From positions 1,488,001 through 1,552,000 of the forward strand of contig NZ_CP046121.1 of assembly GCF_009707485.1 (NCBI RefSeq): a stretch of DNA of 64,000 nt. Direction: 5' to 3'. Position numbers and translations under genes: made by a program. Positions 56,907 through 64,000 of the stretch are shown piece after piece. Position 1 is the first letter of the stretch; each line of letters opens with the position of its first letter. Under the pieces are notes generated by a model, which made no database searches, was not told the origin of the DNA, and saw only the letters and a program-made list of their open reading frames with translations. Source of the DNA: Nostocoides sp. HKS02 (lineage in GTDB: Bacteria; Actinomycetota; Actinomycetes; Actinomycetales; Dermatophilaceae).

Positions 56907-57812
56907 TTGCCACGCAACGTCGATCTCAACCTGCTCCCGGCCCTGCAGGCCATCTTGGAAGAACAGAGCGTCACCCGGGGAGCAGCCCGGCTGGGCCTCA
57001 GCCAGCCGGCCATGAGCGCCAGCCTGGGAAAACTGCGCCGTCACTTCCGTGACGAGCTGCTGACCCGCAACGGGAACGTCTACGAGCTGACGCCACTTGC
57101 CCAGCAGCTGGTCGAGCCGACCCACACGGCGGTTCGTGCCGTCGGTCGCCTCTTCGCGAACGAAGGAGAGTTCGACCCAGCCACGGCTGAACGCGAGTTC
57201 ACGGTCGTCATGTCCGACTACGCCACGGAGGCTTTGGCGCCGACCGTTTCGCGATTGTTGCGGGCGGCCTCCCCTGGTTCCCGACTGCACATCAACTCGA
57301 TCACTCCGCAGATCGTCGACACTGCGCCTGACTCCATGCGGACGCGTGACCTGATCGTCATGCCACACGGATTCCTCACGGGCCTTTCGCACCGTGACCT
57401 CTATGAGGATGACTGGGTCTGCATCGTCTCTGAGGATGACGAGTCCGCATCGAGGCAGCTGACCATGGACGACCTGGCCAACCGCCCGTGGGCGGTCACC
57501 TTTCACCAGCGCACCGCCTTCACGACATCGGTCCAACAGCTCCGGATGCAGGGCGTCGAGCCGAACGTGGAGGTGGTGACGGAGAACTACCTGACTCTCG
57601 GCAGTCTCGTCGCCGGCACCAACAGGATCGCCGTGGTGCAGGAACGGCTCGGTCGGATCCTGGAGCGCAAGGGCGAGGTACGCGTCCTGCCGCCGCCTTT
57701 CGCCGCGGACCCGCTCGTGGAGACCATGTGGTGGCATCCGACCTACGACAACGACGCGGCTCACAAGTGGTTCCGCGATCTCTTCATCACTGCCGGCATC
57801 GAGATCACCTGA
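56907..57812 (+). CDS. LysR-family regulator of the C-glycoside cluster (candidate)
   Basis: 301 residues. Helix-turn-helix LEEQSVTRGAARLGLSQPAMSASL and a NodD/Nah-like effector domain (EREFTVVMSDYATEALAP, DLIVMPHGF, MWWHPTYDNDAAHKWFRD). The DLNLL N-terminus and the MWWHP end are typical of LysR proteins that control aromatic breakdown. A TTG start is the only one that keeps the full helix-turn-helix. It lies between the third CGD pair and the solute-binding gene, so control of both is likely. Confidence 0.87.
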   Translation: MPRNVDLNLLPALQAILEEQSVTRGAARLGLSQPAMSASLGKLRRHFRDELLTRNGNVYELTPLAQQLVEPTHTAVRAVGRLFANEGEFDPATAEREFTVVMSDYATEALAPTVSRLLRAASPGSRLHINSITPQIVDTAPDSMRTRDLIVMPHGFLTGLSHRDLYEDDWVCIVSEDDESASRQLTMDDLANRPWAVTFHQRTAFTTSVQQLRMQGVEPNVEVVTENYLTLGSLVAGTNRIAVVQERLGRILERKGEVRVLPPPFAADPLVETMWWHPTYDNDAAHKWFRDLFITAGIEIT

Positions 57813-57821
57813 ACAACAACG

Positions 57822-57853
57822 AGCCGGTGGGACAGGTCACTGTCCCACCGGCT
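57822..57853. terminator. Bidirectional terminator between LysR and solute-binding genes
   Basis: A perfect 14-bp stem AGCCGGTGGGACAG with loop GTCA and its complement sits between convergent stops (57812 and 57879). T-rich sequence (TTGGTTGG) follows on the + strand, AC/GTTG-rich on the other. It should stop both transcripts. Confidence 0.85.
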
Positions 57854-57878
57854 TGGTTGGTTACTGCGAGGGGTGTGA

Positions 57879-59165
57879 TCAGCCCCAGGCCTTGTCGAGG
57901 TCGTTCAGGACGTCGTCCACGGACTTCTGTCCCGTGAGCAGGCCGGTGACTCCGGACCCGAGCGTGTCGTAGACCTCGCCGTTGGGCCAGTCGAGCTGCG
58001 GGTAGTTGGCGATGTGCTTGGCGTCGAGGATGCTCTTGATCCCGTCGTACTGGGGCAGGACGGCCGAGGTGTCGATGGCGCCCACGGGAAGGTCACCAGC
58101 GGCCTCTGCGGCCGTCTTGGCCTGAGCGGGCTGCGTCATCCACGAGAGGAAGTCCTTGACCAGCTTGGGGCTCTTCGTCTTGGCGTTTCCGGCGACAGCA
58201 TCCGGCGTGCCTGCCATGAGGTACGTGTCGACCCCGGCGCCCGGCATCGGGAGGACGACCAGTTTCACGGCTCCGTGCGTGGAGTCCATGATGTCCTTGG
58301 CGGCACCACCGGGGGCAGCAAAGCCAAACACCTTCCCCTGACCCATGCCGTTGGTCAGTGCGTCGAACCCGGCACCAGCAGCGCCGTCCTGGAAGCACTT
58401 CTGGTCGTACAGCTTCTTGACGGTTTCCAGAGCGGTCCGCCAGCCTGCGCTGGTCGCGAACTTGACCTGGCCGGCCTTGCGCTTCGCGTTCCAGTCGGGT
58501 TCGGCACCATAGACGGTCGATGCCGCAATGGCGGTGGTGAAGATGCCCGTGTTGGGCGACATCGATCCTGCGAGCGCGAGCAACGCCTTGCCCTTGTCAC
58601 GGGCCTTGCCGCACTGTGCGATCAGGTCGTCCATCGTGGAGGTCCCGGTCAGCACGACGCCGGCCTGCTTGGCGGCCACGTCGTTGTAGATGAGCCCGGC
58701 CGGCGCCAGGTAGACGGGGACGGCGAAAGTCTTGCCGTTGAAGACGAAGAGGCTCTTGGCGTTCTCGGGGATGAACTTCGGGTCGATGTTCGCCGAGATG
58801 TCCAGAAGCTTGTTGGCCTTCTGGAGGGGCTCGACGGAGGCGGTCTGACCGCTGCCGGCATTGATGAAGAAGACGTCCGGGCCGCTTCCGGCCGTCAGCT
58901 GCGTGGTGAGCGTCTGGTTGTACGACGCGAGGTTGATCGGGTTCGTCTTGATCGTGACGCCCTTGTGCGAAGCGACGTACTGCTCTGCGAGCGTCTGATA
59001 GGTGCTCTTGGCGTTCGGGTTGGCGATCTGGTACGAGAAGGTGATCGACTGCGGCTCGGCTGCATTGGCGGCCGAGCCGTTCGAGGAGCTGCAGCCAGCC
59101 ACGACGGCCCCGAGGAGGACCGGGAGCGCGGCGGCGATGACGCGTCGTGAGTTCGAAGGTGTCAT
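57879..59165 (-). CDS. Sugar ABC transporter substrate-binding lipoprotein
   Basis: 428 residues of the extracellular solute-binding family 1. Type II signal with lipobox VVAGC, then ITFSYQIANPNAKSTYQTLAEQYV, GSGPDVFFINAGSGQ, and a C-terminal WMTQPAQAKTAAEAAGDLP. It should capture the (C-)glycoside outside the membrane for the two permeases about 3 kb away. AGGAAG precedes the ATG. The promoter contains the cluster motif. Confidence 0.92.
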   Translation of the reverse strand: MTPSNSRRVIAAALPVLLGAVVAGCSSSNGSAANAAEPQSITFSYQIANPNAKSTYQTLAEQYVASHKGVTIKTNPINLASYNQTLTTQLTAGSGPDVFFINAGSGQTASVEPLQKANKLLDISANIDPKFIPENAKSLFVFNGKTFAVPVYLAPAGLIYNDVAAKQAGVVLTGTSTMDDLIAQCGKARDKGKALLALAGSMSPNTGIFTTAIAASTVYGAEPDWNAKRKAGQVKFATSAGWRTALETVKKLYDQKCFQDGAAGAGFDALTNGMGQGKVFGFAAPGGAAKDIMDSTHGAVKLVVLPMPGAGVDTYLMAGTPDAVAGNAKTKSPKLVKDFLSWMTQPAQAKTAAEAAGDLPVGAIDTSAVLPQYDGIKSILDAKHIANYPQLDWPNGEVYDTLGSGVTGLLTGQKSVDDVLNDLDKAWG

Positions 59166-59263
59166 GAGGGTCTTCCTGGCTAGCTGTCAGCCGCTTCGAA
59201 GCGGTCAGACATGTGGGTGGTTGTGGCCACTGTCACAGAACGCGGGTGGCGCTGGGAACTCCA

Positions 59264-59300
59264 GACTTGCGATCATCTGCATCACTGATACGGATGCCTC
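59264..59300. promoter_or_regulatory. Cluster motif upstream of the solute-binding gene
   Basis: ACTTGCGATC (59263-59272), GCATCA (59279-59284) and CTGATACGGATGC (59285-59297). GCATC-N9-GATGC forms an inverted repeat (59279-59297). The same set of words is in the permease/CGD-3 promoter. It lies 100-135 bp before the start of the binding-protein gene. Confidence 0.45.
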
Positions 59301-59374
59301 AGTCGATTTCAGTTGGATGCGAATCACGTTGTGCCACAACGGCTTTCCAAAATCACGCGCCGTCGGCGAAACGC

Positions 59375-60371
59375 CTACGAGCCGTCCATCATCCGGCGGC
59401 ACATGGCGTGGTGGCGAGCGACCATCTCGAAGGCGTCCTGATCCTCGAGGTCGAGGTAGGCGTGCCCCTCCCATTCACTCGACATCGTGATCTCGTGGTC
59501 AGTCTCGGCGAAGACGTCGAGGATGGCCTGGTAGTCGATCGACGGAGAGGTGAGGTCGTCATCCACGTCATAGAACTTCCCGTGGACATGCCGCACCTGG
59601 GGCAGCACCTCGCGCCAGTCCTCCAGGTTCTCCCTGCCGAACATGGTGAAGACGAGCCTCGCCTGTCCAACGGGAAGCTCCGGCTCCCCAAGACCCTTGG
59701 CCTCCCCGGCGAAGGCGCCGTACCTCTGGAAGGGCGGCCCCGGGGACTCCCAGGCACGGACGAGGGCATCAACGCCTTCCTCGGACAGACCCGCGGCACG
59801 GAGCTTGTCGAGCATTCCGGGTGGGATCGCCCGCATGCACGAGCTGAAGTCCGGAATGAAGCCGAGATGCTCCGACCCGATCCGGTCGTAGGCCTCGCGG
59901 GTGGCCAGGACCTTGGGGGTGTTCGGGCCTTCCGGCGCGTGTACCTCCATACCCAGGTGGACGCCCGCTTTGGCCGCGATAGGTTCGAGCAGTTCGAGGA
60001 CCGCGGGGGTCAAGCCCACCTGGGTACGCACGACCGGAAAACCGAGCTCGCCCGCGAGCTCGATCTGCGGCCCTCATGTACTCGACGCTTTCCTGGGTGT
60101 CCATCCAGGCGCCGGCACGACGGGCCACGTCGGCGTTGGAGGCCAAGGACGTCGGCCTGAGCTCGTTGCGGTCCAATGCCTCCCGGAGCGCCTTGAGCTC
60201 AGCCTTGTCGACCCTGCCAGGAAAGCCACGCAGGCTCTGGAAGCCGATGAGCTCCAGGCCAGGGCCGAGTCCGCGCCTACCCACCTCGTCGATGAGCTCA
60301 GGCAGGGAGAAACGCCCCGCAAGCCACTCGTTGGTCATCGAGTAGAGGGTGACGCCCAGGACGATGCTCAT
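59375..60371 (-). CDS. Sugar isomerase-fold protein, CGD alpha-subunit candidate 4, frameshifted
   Basis: Removing one base from the CCC run near 60071-60073 joins two frames to 332 codons, with VEYMRPQIELAGELG across the junction. Ligand motifs: LGMEVHAPEGPN, LGFIPDFSSCMRA, RHVHGKFYDVDDD and MSSEWEGHAYLD. It is most like copy 1 (same ITLYSLTSEW / VTLYSMTNEW opening). The ATG overlaps the stop of the beta 4 gene (ATGA), so here the gene order is beta then alpha. Confidence 0.75.
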
Positions 60372-60766
60372 TGGACCACGACCTTTCGCTCGACCCGGGT
60401 CCGTTGTACGAGGGCGGTCTCCGGGCCGATGATGATGTACGGGATTCGGGTGGCGAGGGTCAGCTCGACATCGAGCGCCTGGCCAGCCGGCAAGCTGTCC
60501 GGCTTGACCACAAGAACCTCCAGCGCGTCTTGGACGAACCACTGCTCGTCGACCAGGTCCGCCAACTCGTCCAGCGTCAGTTCACGACCGTCGCGCCGAA
60601 CCCTCAGGTCTGCCCGGTCCACGACGTCGGTTCCCAGGCGAAAGTTGATGTCCTCGAGGCACGACAACGGCAGGGATCGGTACCACGGCAGGTGGACGTC
60701 GATCTGGTATCCCTCCGGTGTGGCGTGCACGGCCTCAGGACGGAGCACACTGGCTTCAAGGGTCAC
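60368..60766 (-). CDS. DUF6379-type CGD beta-subunit candidate 4
   Basis: 132 residues: YQIDVHLPWYRSLPLSCLEDINF, LTLDELADLVDEQWFVQDALEV and LDVELTLATRIPYIIIGP. LPWYRSLPL and WFVQD match the other beta copies. GTG start supported by AAGGAGG five bases upstream. ATGA overlap with alpha 4, so strict co-translation. Confidence 0.78.
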   Translation of the reverse strand: MTLEASVLRPEAVHATPEGYQIDVHLPWYRSLPLSCLEDINFRLGTDVVDRADLRVRRDGRELTLDELADLVDEQWFVQDALEVLVVKPDSLPAGQALDVELTLATRIPYIIIGPETALVQRTRVERKVVVQ

Positions 60767-60794
60767 GGTTGCCTCCTTGGTGGGGTTGAACGAC

Positions 60795-61568
60795 TCACGC
60801 GTCGGCTGCGACCGAGCGAATGTGCTTGACCGACTCCCCGGAGGGAACGGTGGGGAAGTACTCGAGTCCGATGGGGCCGGCATACCCCGACGCGCGCAGC
60901 ACGGCGAGCTGTGCCGCCCAGTCCACACCGCCGCTTCCCGGCTCTCCACGGCCCGGGGAGTCCGCGATCTGCACGTAGTCGATGAGGCCTGCCGCGTTGG
61001 CCAGCTCAGTCGCCGGGTCTTCGCCTTCGGTGATCGAGTGGTACAGGTCGTAGAGGATCCCGAAGGAGTCCGAACCCACACCCCGGGCGACGATGACGGC
61101 GTCTGCCGTTCGATCCGTGAGTGCGCCCGGGTGGTCGACGCGCGTATTCACCGGCTCGAGGACCAGCTTCACGCCGGAGTCCTTGGTTCGCTCCACCGCC
61201 TGGGAGAAGACGTCGACAAGACGGGCGAGGTTCTGGGTGCGCTTCTGGCCCGGGAAACCGACTCCGGACCCCAGGACGATTCGCGGGCACCCGAGCCGGC
61301 GGGCGTGTTCGATCCCACGGTCGAGCCCCTCGAAGAAGGCATCCAGCGTTTCCCAGGGGAGGGCGAAGTTCGTTCGCGGCTCGGCGAGAACGGAGGTGAG
61401 GCTCACCCCGGTCTCGGTCAGCGCCTTACCCAGCGCGTCGACATCCACGGTGGACGTGCCCCACATCTCGACGGCGTCGAAGCCGGCTGCCGCCGCGGCG
61501 CGCACTCGGTCGGGGTGTTCGCCGGCTTCGGTGAACAGCAGTTCGATGTTAGGAGAGAGCTGGTACAC
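60795..61568 (-). CDS. Hydroxypyruvate isomerase-like sugar isomerase/epimerase
   Basis: 257 residues of the Hyi branch of the AP-endonuclease-2/xylose isomerase superfamily: YQLSPNIELLFTEAGEHPDR, LVLEPVNTRVDHPG, GILYDLYHSITEGED, VQIADSPGRGEPGSGGVDW and GPIGLEYFPTV, with the metal ligands Glu, Asp, His and Glu visible. No beta partner is needed. It probably isomerises the released keto-sugar. GTG start. The partial gene at the right edge is a close relative. Confidence 0.85.
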   Translation of the reverse strand: MYQLSPNIELLFTEAGEHPDRVRAAAAAGFDAVEMWGTSTVDVDALGKALTETGVSLTSVLAEPRTNFALPWETLDAFFEGLDRGIEHARRLGCPRIVLGSGVGFPGQKRTQNLARLVDVFSQAVERTKDSGVKLVLEPVNTRVDHPGALTDRTADAVIVARGVGSDSFGILYDLYHSITEGEDPATELANAAGLIDYVQIADSPGRGEPGSGGVDWAAQLAVLRASGYAGPIGLEYFPTVPSGESVKHIRSVAADA

Positions 61569-61642
61569 GGTGGAGCCTTTCGTTGGTCGCGCGGACGCGC
61601 GGGGTGTCAGTGGCGGCACGGCTGGGTATGCGGTGGGTTCGC

Positions 61643-62632
61643 TCAGGCATCGGCCGCTCGCTCCTGCTCGACCATCGGCCGCAGCTCACGCTGCACGAGG
61701 TACCCGGCCAGCAGGGTGCTGGCGGCAGGGTGCGGGCTCTGGTCACTCTCGACGACGATCCAGCCGGAGTAGCCGGTCCGGATCAGGGCTTGGGTGACTG
61801 CCGGGAAGTCGACCAGCCCGCCGTCGGCCCCGGGCTCGGCGAACCATCGTGGGATCTCGCGTTCGCCACCGCGCACCCGGACCGTCCAGTGGGCATGGGG
61901 CTCGAGGTACTCCTCGCCCTCGTCGACGGCCAGGGCGTCCTTGAACTGCACGTGGACCACCCGCTCAGCGTGCTTCTCGATGACGGCGACGGGATCCAGG
62001 CCCGCAGCGGTGAGCTCGCCGGTGTCGACGACGAGTCCGACGAGCTCCGGATCGGTGAGATCCAGCAGTTTGTCGAGGGCATCTCCGCGACGAAGCGCCG
62101 ACAGGAAGTCGACGTGCAGCGCCGTGCGTATGCCGTGCCTCGCCGTGGCGGCGCCGACCGCCTCCCAGCAGTGCGCCAGCCGGGCGAGCGCGGCATCGTC
62201 GATGGCCTCGGTGTCGCCGGCGCCCGGCACGGGCCGGACCAGCAGAACGGACCCGCCAAGCTCGGCCAACGCCTCGGCGAACCACGCGGCTCGCTCGACG
62301 ATGATGGGAACGTCAGCCTCGAGGAGGGGCGACAGGGGCCCAGTCAGGTGTTCCATCGAGCGTTCCTGCGGATCCCAGTACCAGCTGGACACGGTGTCTA
62401 TGGCGCACTCGTCCAACAGGTTTCGAAGGCCGGCAACGGAACCGAAGTTCGCCGCGAGCTGCTGGGGGTTGCCGAGCGGCTCCCACCGCCCGGTGCCCGC
62501 AGTGAGCTCGACGCCCTCGAACCCGGCGATGGAGATCGTCTTGAGTGCGCGCTCGTGCTGCTCACGGCGGACGAAGTCGTCGAACTGTGGCTTCCACTGG
62601 TTGATGGCGTAGCCCCACCTGATGCCAGTCAT
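61643..62632 (-). CDS. Sugar phosphate isomerase/epimerase family protein
   Basis: 329 residues, TIM barrel of the xylose-isomerase-like superfamily: ISIAGFEGVELTAGTGRW, RTALHVDFLSALRRG, LVGLVVDTGELTAAG, RVVHVQFKDALA and GWIVVESDQSPHP. The glutamate usual in the first ligand strand is an aspartate-type HVDF here. It is close to inosose dehydratase/epimerase-type proteins; the substrate is unknown. The start overlaps the upstream isomerase stop (ATGA). Confidence 0.83.
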   Translation of the reverse strand: MTGIRWGYAINQWKPQFDDFVRREQHERALKTISIAGFEGVELTAGTGRWEPLGNPQQLAANFGSVAGLRNLLDECAIDTVSSWYWDPQERSMEHLTGPLSPLLEADVPIIVERAAWFAEALAELGGSVLLVRPVPGAGDTEAIDDAALARLAHCWEAVGAATARHGIRTALHVDFLSALRRGDALDKLLDLTDPELVGLVVDTGELTAAGLDPVAVIEKHAERVVHVQFKDALAVDEGEEYLEPHAHWTVRVRGGEREIPRWFAEPGADGGLVDFPAVTQALIRTGYSGWIVVESDQSPHPAASTLLAGYLVQRELRPMVEQERAADA

Positions 62633-63592
62633 GAGTAGATCCGTTCCAGGACGTTGCTCGCGTACCAGCGGGAGACGGCGGTGCTCTCGGAGTAGTCGCC
62701 GCCTTCCTTGTTGGCCTTGTCGTGCTCGACCGAGATCCAGCCCCGGTAGCCGTTGTCCCTGACCGCGGTCATCATCGACTCGAAGTCCACCAGGCCCTGC
62801 GACGTGCCCATCTCGTAGAACCACTTGCCGGTCGTAGGCGCCATGATCTCCGAGTCGGGACGCTGTCGGTGGTCATCGCCGAGTGCCACGTGGTGCGTGT
62901 CCTTGAAGTGGAACCCGCTCACTCGGTGTGCGTGCCTGTTGTAGAGCGCGACCGGGTCCACGCCGGCTATGCAGTGCTGCGCGGTGTCGACGAAGAGCGA
63001 CACGTACTGCGGGTCGGTGTGCGAGTAGAAGGTGTCGATGTCCGCTTCACTCTGGATCCCGCAGAAGAACTCGTGGTGGCACGTGAGTCGCACCCCGTGG
63101 CTCGCGGTGATCTCGCCGACCTTGTTCCACAGCTCGGCTGTGGTCTTGAGCTTGTCCTCGGTGATGGGCTCCATGTCGTAGTAGAGCGTCGCGGGCATGA
63201 CGATGATGTTGTCCAGCTGGATCTCCGACCAGCGCCCCATGGTGACGCGGAAGTCCTCGAGGATGTTCTCGTGCGTCTCCGCCAGGTGGGGGCGTAGTTG
63301 CGGGTGTCGTAGTCAGCCGCGTGGAAGGTGTGTTGACGATGCGTTCGAGGCCGTGGTCCTGCACCATCTGCTGGTACTTCGCGGGGCCGCCGTAGTCGCC
63401 ATACATCTGCCAGATGCGGAAGTCGAAGGTGTCGATCGCGTCGAAGCCGGTTGCCTTGACCTGCTTGAGGCACGCGGACATGGTCTTGTGCGAGTGCCAT
63501 TGGTCCACCGGTCCTGAAGGGCCGTTGCTACGCCAGTGGTCCATGTAGCTCCACTTGATGCGGCGCTCCCCTGCGCCATCCTGTTGCGTCAT
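62629..63592 (-). CDS. Sugar phosphate isomerase/epimerase family protein, frameshifted twice
   Basis: Three frames join: ERIVNT then FHAADYDTRNYAP (break near 63325-63335, where a TG pair seems duplicated), then HLAETHENILEDF (break in a five-G run at 63288-63292, one base short). The rest is intact: LTCHHEFFCG, VSLFVDTAQHC, SGFHFKDTHHVALG and ISVEHDKANKEGG, the superfamily ligands. About 321 residues. ATGA overlaps at both ends place it inside a tightly coupled operon. Confidence 0.78.
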
Positions 63593-64000
63593 CGCGCCAC
63601 GACCTGTTCGCCTGCGGCCACCTGTCGCAAGTACCCGAGCGCGTCGGCTGTCGACGCGATGGTGGGGTAGCACTCGACCCCGACCGCGCCGGCATACCCG
63701 ACTTGGTCGAGCAGCGCGAAGGCGGCCGGCCAGTCAATGGCGCCGCTGCCCGGCTCTCCCCTGCCGGGGGCATCCGCAATCTGCACGTGGGCGACCACGT
63801 CGATGACCTCAGGAAGCACGACGGTCGGGTCCTCGCCCTCGACGACGGAGTGGTACAGGTCGTAGAGGACACGGGCATGCGGGGAGTCGACCCCGCGGAC
63901 GACGGCCACCGAGTCGGAGGTCATGCTGGTCAGCACGCCCGGGTGGTCCATCCGGGTGTTGACGGCCTCGACCAGCAGAGTGACGTCGGCATCGGCCGCG
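63589..64000 (-). CDS. Hydroxypyruvate isomerase-like protein, N-terminus beyond window
   Basis: The C-terminal ~136 residues are visible: VEAVNTRMDHPGVL, VLYDLYHSVVEGED, VQIADAPGRGEPGSGAIDW and AVGVECYPTIAS. It is strongly similar to the protein at 60795-61568, so one duplicated from the other. The operon continues to the right beyond the window. Confidence 0.85.
   Translation of the reverse strand, partial: AADADVTLLVEAVNTRMDHPGVLTSMTSDSVAVVRGVDSPHARVLYDLYHSVVEGEDPTVVLPEVIDVVAHVQIADAPGRGEPGSGAIDWPAAFALLDQVGYAGAVGVECYPTIASTADALGYLRQVAAGEQVVAR

Noticed and set aside
55260..57764. Long minus-strand frame opposite the third CGD pair and LysR gene
   Set aside because: Antisense to three clear genes, with no recognisable domain.

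Overview
The window is high-GC chromosomal DNA of an actinomycete, most like the Intrasporangiaceae (Terrabacter/Knoellia/Janibacter group; this placement is inferred). Supporting signs are strong GC-rich codon bias, a B12-dependent NrdJ under NrdR, actinobacterial LexA boxes, a DinB/MDMPI-fold protein, ATGA-coupled operons and a leucine leader peptide in front of leuS.

Layout. 1-2.4 kb: an MMPL exporter (cut by the window edge) and a degraded PIN-toxin remnant. 2.4-7.2 kb: a small restriction-like island with a NERD protein, an HNH endonuclease and a DUF262-DUF1524 protein fused to RAMA-like and alkyltransferase-like domains. 7.4-11.4 kb: nrdR-nrdJ with an array of NrdR-type palindromes. 12.5-20.2 kb: a selenium/formate block with selB, a rhodanese and a three-subunit formate dehydrogenase whose catalytic subunit carries an in-frame UGA (selenocysteine) followed by a SECIS-like hairpin. 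20.4-28.2 kb: lexA and its divergent LysM gene, then DUF4259, GNAT, methyltransferase, Sir2, patatin, two exported proteins and a LysR regulator. 28.2-36.3 kb: comEC, comEA, plsY, degV-like and leuS with a transcription attenuator. 36.3-44.6 kb: mixed genes, including a SIR2-NTPase (Avs-like) defence candidate in locally lower-GC DNA.

44.7-64.0 kb is a catabolic island and the most interesting part. It has four pairs of a xylose-isomerase-like TIM-barrel protein with a ~130-residue DUF6379-type protein, the architecture of C-glycoside deglycosidases (CGD alpha/beta). With them are an ABC sugar importer lacking its ATPase, four further sugar isomerase/epimerase-like genes, an FAD monooxygenase, a two-domain VOC dioxygenase, two FAH-family proteins, an alpha/beta hydrolase and a LysR regulator. 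The likely logic is uptake of a C-glycoside, C-C deglycosylation of its oxidised (3-keto) form, isomerisation of the keto-sugar, and hydroxylation and ring cleavage of the aromatic aglycone. The sugar-3-oxidising enzyme is not in the window.

Sequence quality. At least thirteen single- or double-base shifts interrupt otherwise good genes. Seven lie at the heptamer GCTTGTT and are repaired by reading GCTGTT; several others lie in short homopolymers. These genes are annotated across the break. Whether the breaks are sequencing artefacts or real mutations cannot be settled from the sequence alone.
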